Assembly (NCBI GenBank): GCA_900290375.1
Contig: OMOF01000668.1
Span: 1-34,253, forward strand
From: Candidatus Desulfosporosinus infrequens
GTDB lineage: Bacteria; Bacillota; Desulfitobacteriia; Desulfitobacteriales; Desulfitobacteriaceae
Direction of reading: 5' to 3'
Length of the DNA stretch: 34,253 bases
Shown here: positions 28,539-34,253 of the stretch, piece after piece
Layout: each line of letters starts with the position of its first letter
How positions within the stretch are numbered: position 1 is the first letter of the stretch
Notes under the pieces: model-generated
The model's database searches: none
Seen by the model: only the letters and a program-made list of their open reading frames with translations
What the model was told of the DNA's origin: nothing
Made by a program: the position numbers and the translations under genes

Positions 28539-28754
28539 TTAGTCTTTAAGTTCTTTGTATTTACTCCAATAAACTGATTCTGTCAACACTTCGCCGCCGA
28601 TACCCATGTTACTATAGTCATGTTCATCTAGGGTTACAGTAAACGCTGCCATCGGAATTCCTAACGCCTGAGAAGCAGCTTGACTCATTCCGTGAATTAA
28701 GCTCCTCTTCTGGTCAATAGTTAGGGTAGGCCCATCAAAGTTAATCATTGGCAT
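28539..28754 (-). CDS. Tautomerase family protein (4-oxalocrotonate tautomerase-like)
   Basis: 71 aa beginning 'MPMINFDGPTLTIDQKRSLIHGMSQAASQALGIPMAAFTVTLDEHD' with Pro2. Confidence 0.85.
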   Translation of the reverse strand: MPMINFDGPTLTIDQKRSLIHGMSQAASQALGIPMAAFTVTLDEHDYSNMGIGGEVLTESVYWSKYKELKD

Positions 28755-28881
28755 TTACACAGCACCTCCGCTAAAAATCATTCTTTACTCTCATTAAAAT
28801 TCCCAGTTAAGCCGTAAAACATGTAAATTTATTAACTCCCTAAAAATTTATTATTTTCTTGAATGTGCCTTATAGCAAAAC

Positions 28882-29607
28882 TTAATTTTTAAAATATCCA
28901 TCGACCCAATTGAGGAGTTCCTTAACATTATACGCTGTCAAACCGATACTATCCTTGATTTTTTTGACTAGTATAACTTCTAACCCTAGTTCTAAAGCTG
29001 CCGAAATCTTCGTGTCTGTCCCACCATCAAGACCACTGTCCCGAGTCAAAAGGATGTCTGCCCCATAAAACTTTAATAATGCTTTATTGATTTCTTTAGA
29101 AAAAGGCCCCTGCATAGCTATAATATCCCTCGGATTAATACCCATATCCTGGCATTTTTGCACTAAACGTCCTTCGGGAAGCACTCTCACAACCAAACGG
29201 GCAGAGCGAGCAAAGGAGCTGCGCACAATACTTTCTAATTGATGGCTACCTGTGGTAACGAAAATCGTTACCAGTCGTTCTTTCTCTAGATATAAGGTAG
29301 GCACACGTTGTTTTAGGTGGAGTAAAGCTTCCTCCCAATGATAAACCGGATAAATTAAGGCACTCGCCGGAATCTTAGTTTCGGCTCTTTCCAACCTGAG
29401 ATAGGGAACACCCCTTTGTTCACACCATTGGTTTAACGAAGCAAACTTACTACTACAGGAAGGATGGCTGGCATCGAGAATAACAGACGGCGTCTGAAGG
29501 CGAGCATTTTCCGTCCAGATTTGTGTGCGTTCAAATTCAAGCCCCCTGTTTTCAAGACCTGCGGCGATCTCACGTGCCGCTGCTGTTTCTCCCAAAAGTA
29601 TGATCAT
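28882..29607 (-). CDS. cobK: Precorrin-6A/cobalt-precorrin-6A reductase
   Basis: 'MIILLGETAAAREIAAGLENRG', 'VILDASHPSCSSKFASLNQWCEQRGVPYLRLER', 'TRDSGLDGGTDTKISAALELGLEVILVKK'. Confidence 0.88.
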   Translation of the reverse strand: MIILLGETAAAREIAAGLENRGLEFERTQIWTENARLQTPSVILDASHPSCSSKFASLNQWCEQRGVPYLRLERAETKIPASALIYPVYHWEEALLHLKQRVPTLYLEKERLVTIFVTTGSHQLESIVRSSFARSARLVVRVLPEGRLVQKCQDMGINPRDIIAMQGPFSKEINKALLKFYGADILLTRDSGLDGGTDTKISAALELGLEVILVKKIKDSIGLTAYNVKELLNWVDGYFKN

Positions 29608-29669
29608 TTTAATCAGTCACCCTCCATAGATGTTGAGAACAATTTTCGCATTTCTGGCCAGTTAGCCAG

Positions 29670-30494
29670 TTATCTTGTTTCAAAAAGATTCTTGGCCTGA
29701 CCAATAGTCAAAGGCAGGTTATCCATATTTAAACTACCATCGCGGGCCAGTAATTCGGCTAAATGAGCTACTCTTGGTAGGCGCAAATCAATTTTACGGA
29801 TTATCTCTTTATGTTTAAAAACTTCCGCCGTAGACCCTCCCAAGACGATTTCTCCTTTACTCAATAGATAAACCTTGTCGGCGAGCAAAGGGACAATATC
29901 TACGTCGTGGGTGGCAAAAATCAGCGTAATCCCTTGATCACGGTTAATTGAATTAAGCAATTTAATTAATTTACTTACCCCACGGGGATCTAGGGCAGCG
30001 GTTGGCTCGTCTAAAACCAATACTTCCGGTCGCATAGCCAATACGCTGGCCAAGGCAACTCTTTTTTTTTCGCCGCCGCTTAAATTATGTGGACTTTTGG
30101 CACTATATTCCTGCATGTCCACAACCCGAAGGGCCCAGGCAATCGCTTCATCTAGAGCCTTACCGGAGATACGCATATTCATTAGGCCATAGGCAATCTC
30201 TTGGCGAACTGTAGAATTAAAGAGTTGGTCATCGGGGTCTTGAAAAACCATGCCGATTTTGCTGCGAATTTCCGGCAAATGTTCTTTACAAACTGGCAAT
30301 CCTTGCACAGTAACCGAACCTGATGTGGCCTGTAAGAGACCATTAAAAAGCTGGAATAGAGTCGACTTACCTGCTCCGTTGGGTCCCAGTATTGCAACTC
30401 TTTCCCCTTTTTTTATCGATAGATTTATGTTTTTGAGGGCCGAGCACCCATCACTATATGTATAGCCTACCTCTAAGATGTCGATAAGTCCCAT
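29670..30494 (-). CDS. cbiO: Cobalt ECF transporter ATP-binding protein
   Basis: Walker A 'GPNGAGKST', 'LSGGEKKRVALASVLAMRPEVLVLDEPTAALDPRG'; likely start MGLIDI at 30494. Confidence 0.95.
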   Translation of the reverse strand: MGLIDILEVGYTYSDGCSALKNINLSIKKGERVAILGPNGAGKSTLFQLFNGLLQATSGSVTVQGLPVCKEHLPEIRSKIGMVFQDPDDQLFNSTVRQEIAYGLMNMRISGKALDEAIAWALRVVDMQEYSAKSPHNLSGGEKKRVALASVLAMRPEVLVLDEPTAALDPRGVSKLIKLLNSINRDQGITLIFATHDVDIVPLLADKVYLLSKGEIVLGGSTAEVFKHKEIIRKIDLRLPRVAHLAELLARDGSLNMDNLPLTIGQAKNLFETR

Positions 30495-30508
30495 TTTGCA
30501 TCCTTCCT

Positions 30509-31288
30509 TTAGGTCAAAATATCCAAGCTCAACAATAGTATAAGCAAAGACGCAAGGAGTAGCCCATTTTTCCAATCCGCTGAGGGTATTGAGTTCGTAA
30601 AGAATTCAGCTCCAGTACTGGTTTCACTATACCCTCGAGACAACATTGCTTTATAGATCCTAGTGCTGCGGTCGAGAGATTTAATTAACACATGTCCAGC
30701 AACTTTGCCAACATCACGAGCCTGTCGTAGCCAGCTCATCTGGTCACCCATCCGACTGAGCTGCGCACGACGCATACTGCGTGCTGTTTCTTCAAGAATA
30801 AAAACGTAGCGGTACATCATAGCAGCCAGATCAATGATTATACTGGGAACCTTACAGAGGCGCAGTGTTTCTAAAATTTCAATCATCGGCGTCGAAAAAG
30901 AGAGCAAACTGCCTAAAGTAACGGCCGTCATGATCCTCAACAGCATTAAAAAACCAAGTTGCATCCCCTCAATGTACACTGGAAAGGCCAACTTTCCTAT
31001 ATTTAAAACCATCAAGGTGTGGCTTCCATTAGTAAAAAGCAAACTGACGAATACCAACCAAGCGACCCCAAACGGAATATACAAACGAACCCAGAGATTA
31101 CGCCATGGCAGGTGAAGTTTACTGAACAATAGAATACTGCTCATCCATACTATTGCGATAAAATACCAGTGTTGAAAAGCTGTTGAAAGGATAATGCCCC
31201 CCAAAAATATTACAGTCTTGACCCGTCCATCCCAAAGATGCAACGGACTATCCGCTCTGGCCATTTTATCTAAAACTGAGATCTCCAT
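30509..31288 (-). CDS. cbiQ: Cobalt ECF transporter T component
   Basis: 'DKMARADSPLHLWDGRVKTVIFL', 'MYRYVFILEETARSMRRAQLSR', 'KSLDRSTRIYKAMLSRGY'. Confidence 0.95.
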   Translation of the reverse strand: MEISVLDKMARADSPLHLWDGRVKTVIFLGGIILSTAFQHWYFIAIVWMSSILLFSKLHLPWRNLWVRLYIPFGVAWLVFVSLLFTNGSHTLMVLNIGKLAFPVYIEGMQLGFLMLLRIMTAVTLGSLLSFSTPMIEILETLRLCKVPSIIIDLAAMMYRYVFILEETARSMRRAQLSRMGDQMSWLRQARDVGKVAGHVLIKSLDRSTRIYKAMLSRGYSETSTGAEFFTNSIPSADWKNGLLLASLLILLLSLDILT

Positions 31289-31291
31289 TGC

Positions 31292-31642
31292 TTATTCCAC
31301 CTTCACTGCTTCCTCTTCCTCTACAACTGGTTTCCCAAAGATTTTTTCCCAGTGGTGTCCTATAATTAAGCCGGCAAAAAAATTAGCCACCGAGAAGGCT
31401 CCAAGCTGCGCATCCCCAGGTAATTCCACGAATGGATGATGTTCCCCTTTCGTAACCGCTGTCGCGAGGTTGTTAACTAAGTCATCCGTACCACCCGCCA
31501 CCATTTTGTGACTATCCATGTATTTCCCCGCTCCAAAAATGAAAAGCAACAAGACAAACATAACAGCTAACAGAACTTTAGTATAGGAATCGAACCATTT
31601 AAATTGTTCCGACGAAATCTTTCCTTTGGTGGTTGACAACAT
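31292..31642 (-). CDS. Small membrane subunit in the CbiN position of the cobalt transporter
   Basis: 116 aa; hydrophobic segment 'VLLAVMFVLLLFIFGAGKYM', 'AFSVANFFAGLIIGHHWEKIFG'; lies between the riboswitch and cbiQ. Confidence 0.75.
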   Translation of the reverse strand: MLSTTKGKISSEQFKWFDSYTKVLLAVMFVLLLFIFGAGKYMDSHKMVAGGTDDLVNNLATAVTKGEHHPFVELPGDAQLGAFSVANFFAGLIIGHHWEKIFGKPVVEEEEAVKVE

Positions 31643-31660
31643 CTTTTCCTCCTGACTGGT

Positions 31661-31705
31661 ATAAAAAATAAAAACCTTTCACCACATACAAAGGTAAAAG
31701 GTTTA
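31661..31705 (-). terminator. Riboswitch-associated intrinsic terminator upstream of the cbiN-like gene
   Basis: Minus strand AAACCTTTTACC-tttgtatgt-GGTGAAAGGTTTTTATTTTT. Confidence 0.75.
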
Positions 31706-31774
31706 ACTGTTATCTGACAAAATAGTCCCCAAGGTACAGTTAATACACCCCCTAACATTCCCGTAGGTAGTTTG

Positions 31775-31960
31775 ACTTCGGAATAAGCAGGTCTCCTGGC
31801 TGAAGATCTTCATCCACTCACGTCTTCCCGGGAATAGATCCCCAGTGACATTTTGTAAGTAGACTCCCTTTTACAGTGGCGGGCACCGCGTCAGCTTAAC
31901 TGACTTCCCTTTTCAATTCTTTCCCTCAGAAAAGAATCACTCATTCCTCAATATTTAATT
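31775..31960 (-). ncRNA. Cobalamin riboswitch
   Basis: Minus strand has 'AAAAGGGAAG...GCGGTGCCCGCCACTGTAA...GGGAAGACG...AGCCAGGAGACCTGC', the conserved cobalamin riboswitch motifs including the B12 box. Confidence 0.95.
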
Positions 31961-31965
31961 GAGTC

Positions 31966-31995
31966 ATTATACCCCAAACTACAAAGTCTTGTAAA
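31966..31995 (-). promoter_or_regulatory. Predicted promoter for the riboswitch transcript
   Basis: Minus strand TTTACA (31995-31990), N18, TATAAT (31971-31966). Confidence 0.65.
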
Positions 31996-32030
31996 CCATA
32001 ACCGAATCTCGCTTTGACCATTTTATCTAA

Positions 32031-33053
32031 TTAAATATGCCCCTCTGACTTACGAACCATACGTTGAATAAAAAGCCCAATGCTCCCGATCACTAACAAG
32101 GCGAAAAACGCTGATATTATATAGCCAAGAGCTTGTTGCCAAAATGTTTGATCAAACCCAGTGATGCCGTAGCCCTTAAATAAGACATGATTCCAGAAAT
32201 CCCCTAGTTTTTCCAAACCGCTCGGAACAAACCCCAATTGAGCTTGTAATGCTTTTCCACCCCATTCTCCCCAAGCCGTTCCGGAGGCCATCAAGCCTAG
32301 GGGCGTGAGCAAAGCAACAACGATCAACCCTGCAATATAGCGACCATAAGGAATGTGAGAGGTAGATTTTCCAGAATCCGTCCGCATTTGAAGCAGAACA
32401 GGGTTAGTGCGTTGCAAATAGGCAATAACCAAACCTGTCACGACTCCCTCAACCGGTCCCGCGATGGTAAGATGAGCAAAGAGCATCGCAGGGACTGCCA
32501 CTCCGAGTCCATACGGGCTATAGAGTGGGGTTCCATTAGCCGCGTGGAAAAGCAAGGGCTGAAGCCCGAACTCAATTCCCGCACATAGTGCAGCCATATT
32601 GAGCCCGATGTAACCTGCAATTCCCGCTCCAATCATGCGACGTTTGGACAGTGTCTCACTTTTTCCTGCGATGAGTTGAAAGATTGCATAACTGACGAAG
32701 GGTAATACAACCGCCATATTAAAGATGTTGGCACCCAAGGCCAGAATTCCACCGTCTCCGAAAAAAAGCGCTTGAATAATTAGGGCGATTGACACAGAAA
32801 TCATGGCGGCCCAGGGTCCTAATATAACAGCTAGCAGGGATCCACCGACAGCGTGAGCGGTCGTTCCATCTGGGATTGGAACATTGAACATCATAAGGGT
32901 AAAGGAAAACGCAGCACCGACTGAAAGCATCGGAATGTACTTAGCTCGAACCGTACTGGCTGTTTTTGAGGCGGCTACTGCTGCAGTGATTGCACTGACA
33001 AAGCCAAGGACTGCATCTGTTTGGGGACTAAGATATCCGTCTGGAATATGCAT
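32031..33053 (-). CDS. cbiM: Cobalt ECF transporter S component CbiM with C-terminal PDGLE-like extension
   Basis: Canonical start 'MHIPDGYLSPQTDA' at 33053 with AGGAGGAG SD; C-terminal 'LGFVPSGLEKLGDFWNHVLFKGYGI'. Confidence 0.93.
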   Translation of the reverse strand: MHIPDGYLSPQTDAVLGFVSAITAAVAASKTASTVRAKYIPMLSVGAAFSFTLMMFNVPIPDGTTAHAVGGSLLAVILGPWAAMISVSIALIIQALFFGDGGILALGANIFNMAVVLPFVSYAIFQLIAGKSETLSKRRMIGAGIAGYIGLNMAALCAGIEFGLQPLLFHAANGTPLYSPYGLGVAVPAMLFAHLTIAGPVEGVVTGLVIAYLQRTNPVLLQMRTDSGKSTSHIPYGRYIAGLIVVALLTPLGLMASGTAWGEWGGKALQAQLGFVPSGLEKLGDFWNHVLFKGYGITGFDQTFWQQALGYIISAFFALLVIGSIGLFIQRMVRKSEGHI

Positions 33054-33111
33054 ACTAATACTCCTCCTTTTTTCTATTCTTGAATCCCAAGCACCTTCTT
33101 TACATCTAAAC

Positions 33112-33158
33112 AAAAAAACCATAAAGTAGACTCTGACGAGTCAAACCTCCATGGTTTT
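33112..33158 (-). terminator. Terminator/attenuator-like structure in the leader upstream of cbiM
   Basis: Minus strand AAAACCAT...GACTC-GTCA-GAGTC...ATGGTTTTTTT. Confidence 0.5.
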
Positions 33159-33302
33159 GCAAACACCTTCATGGTCTTGCTCTACGCTATTATTTTTGCA
33201 TTCTCTGCTTATTATATTCTACAATTATTCACCAATTCCTGCCGAAAAGCTCCTCAGGATAAAATAAATTATTCAATTTACAATTCCGTCATTAAGATTC
33301 CA

Positions 33303-33659
33303 TTAATTTCCGCATTCATCATGATGCTTATGCTCGTGACAAATAGAACCCGTAGATTTAAGCGAACCCTGTAAATAGCTATTCGCTGCGGCTTCAACAT
33401 TTCCTTTAGCACCTGTGATAACTTCAATACCTTTCTCGTTGAAGATTGTGACGGCCCCGCCACCCATCCCTCCGGAAATAATTACATTCACTCCCATATC
33501 GTTTAAGAAATTTGGTAAAAAGCCAGGCTTATGACCGGGATTGGGGATGGATTCGCTCTTAATAATTTGATTGTTCTCTGTTTCAAAAATACTAAAACCC
33601 TCACAATAACCGAAATGCTCTGTAACCATTCCATTGCCACTTGCAACTGCAATTTTCAT
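33303..33659 (-). CDS. NifX/NifB-type dinitrogenase iron-molybdenum cofactor family protein with His/Cys-rich tail
   Basis: 'MKIAVASGNGMVTEHFGYCEGFSIFETENNQI', 'VIISGGMGGGAVTIFNEKGIEVITGAKGNVEAAANSYLQGSL', tail 'CHEHKHHDECGN'; SD GGAGG before the ATG at 33659. Confidence 0.9.
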   Translation of the reverse strand: MKIAVASGNGMVTEHFGYCEGFSIFETENNQIIKSESIPNPGHKPGFLPNFLNDMGVNVIISGGMGGGAVTIFNEKGIEVITGAKGNVEAAANSYLQGSLKSTGSICHEHKHHDECGN

Positions 33660-33693
33660 TTTGTTTCCTCCATTCAGTACTCCGTTATTAGTT

Positions 33694-33752
33694 ATTGACA
33701 TATGCTCTTTACTGTTTTTAGTATACTCTATTTTGAACATATGTCAATAATA
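33694..33752 (-). promoter_or_regulatory. Promoter with inverted-repeat operator for the NifX-like gene
   Basis: Minus strand TTGACA-N16-TATACT, flanked by TTATTGACATATG and CATATGTCAATAA arms. Confidence 0.6.
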
Positions 33753-33901
33753 TTAGGCCAGAACGTTAGATAACGTTCTGGCCTAATATTTTCACAAGTA
33801 AACAGCAACCGGACAAACTGGACAGATGGGAGAACTCTAGTATAGAAATCTAACCACTCAAATTGTTCTGTAAGAGCTTTACTTTCAACGTTTGACAACA
33901 T
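33728..33901 (-). pseudogene. Truncated or degenerate paralog of the cbiN-like gene
   Basis: 'MLSNVESKALTEQFEWLDFYTRVLPSVQFVRLLFTC' aligns with 'MLSTTKGKISSEQFKWFDSYTKVLLAVMFVLLLFIF' of 31292..31642, then runs into the palindrome and stops after 57 codons. Confidence 0.65.
33750..33791. repeat. 42-bp palindrome (20-bp perfect arms)
   Basis: AATATTAGGCCAGAACGTTA-GA-TAACGTTCTGGCCTAATATT. Confidence 0.9.
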
Positions 33902-34253
33902 CTTTTTCTGTCTCTTGCTTGGATTTTTGACGAAGTTTAATCCCAGGCAGTAAATCAGGCCGACGATTGACCATGGCTTGAAGCACAGCTGCTGTAAAAA
34001 CAGCCTCAGCAATAGCCAAAGGTAATTGGGTCGGTGCATAGCCCATAAAAAAAATCATCCATTGTTTAAGGAGCGGAATATTGCCATGTAAACTCAAGGC
34101 GAGCTCAAACGAACTGGCTAAATAGGTCAAGATATCTCCCACAAAACCAGCAACCCCTGCTGCCAACCATATGGGACTACGGAGCGCACGAAGTAGTTTC
34201 CAGCTTAAGTAACCGGAAATGCCCCCGACAATCCCCATCGAAAAGGTATTTGC
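33885..34253 (-). CDS. Second CbiM-type S component (C-terminal part; truncated by window edge)
   Basis: 'ANTFSMGIVGGISGYLSWKLLRALRSPIWLAAGVAGFVGDILTYLASSFELALSLHG...GYAPTQLPLAIAEAVFTAAVLQAMVNRRPDLL' matches the CbiM C-terminal half; frame stays open to the window edge. Confidence 0.85.
   Translation of the reverse strand, partial: ANTFSMGIVGGISGYLSWKLLRALRSPIWLAAGVAGFVGDILTYLASSFELALSLHGNIPLLKQWMIFFMGYAPTQLPLAIAEAVFTAAVLQAMVNRRPDLLPGIKLRQKSKQETEKDVVKR

Noticed and set aside
20931-28871. Short shared string CTTGAATGTGCCT near 20931 and 28859
   Set aside because: Only ~13 bp exact plus an AT-rich context; too short to separate from chance without genome-wide counts.
31567-31758. 63-aa minus ORF between riboswitch and cbiN-like gene
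   Set aside because: Covers the riboswitch terminator and overlaps the cbiN-like start out of frame; explained by the expression platform.

Overview
The window is a ~34 kb chromosomal segment of a spore-forming, anaerobic Firmicute. Gene content resembles Desulfosporosinus/Desulfitobacterium-type Clostridia (taxonomy inferred only). Almost all genes lie on the minus strand. Main blocks in coordinate order: a membrane-bound sensor fused to a CitB/DcuR-type DNA-binding domain; a flavodiiron protein (the only large + strand gene); a small RHH protein; a RsbRD_N-domain protein; a class-I glutamine amidotransferase; mazEF (ndoAI/ndoA); murT-gatD; a HEPN/MNT toxin-antitoxin pair; gltB-gltD; a gerB-A-C type spore-germination operon; alr-nnr-acpS plus a GntR-RCK_C (BusR-like) regulator; a proline-rich 61-aa small ORF; a TIGR01212 radical SAM gene; a HEAT-Ogt-VOC triple-domain ORF; a tautomerase; and cobK-cbiO-cbiQ-cbiN-like behind a cobalamin riboswitch, with cbiM upstream, a NifX-like protein and a second, window-truncated cbiM. 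Most notable observations: (1) two ~175-bp MITE-like elements in opposite orientation, with GATTC...GAATC ends and 6-bp target-site duplications, one nested in another repeat; (2) the HEAT-Ogt-VOC fusion, which keeps a strong internal Shine-Dalgarno and ATG before the VOC domain; (3) the transmembrane one-component regulator with phased direct repeats upstream; (4) the BusR-like putative c-di-AMP regulator next to cell-wall genes; (5) a cobalamin riboswitch with its own promoter between cbiM and the cbiN-like gene; (6) a degenerate second cbiN-like gene ending in a 42-bp near-perfect palindrome.
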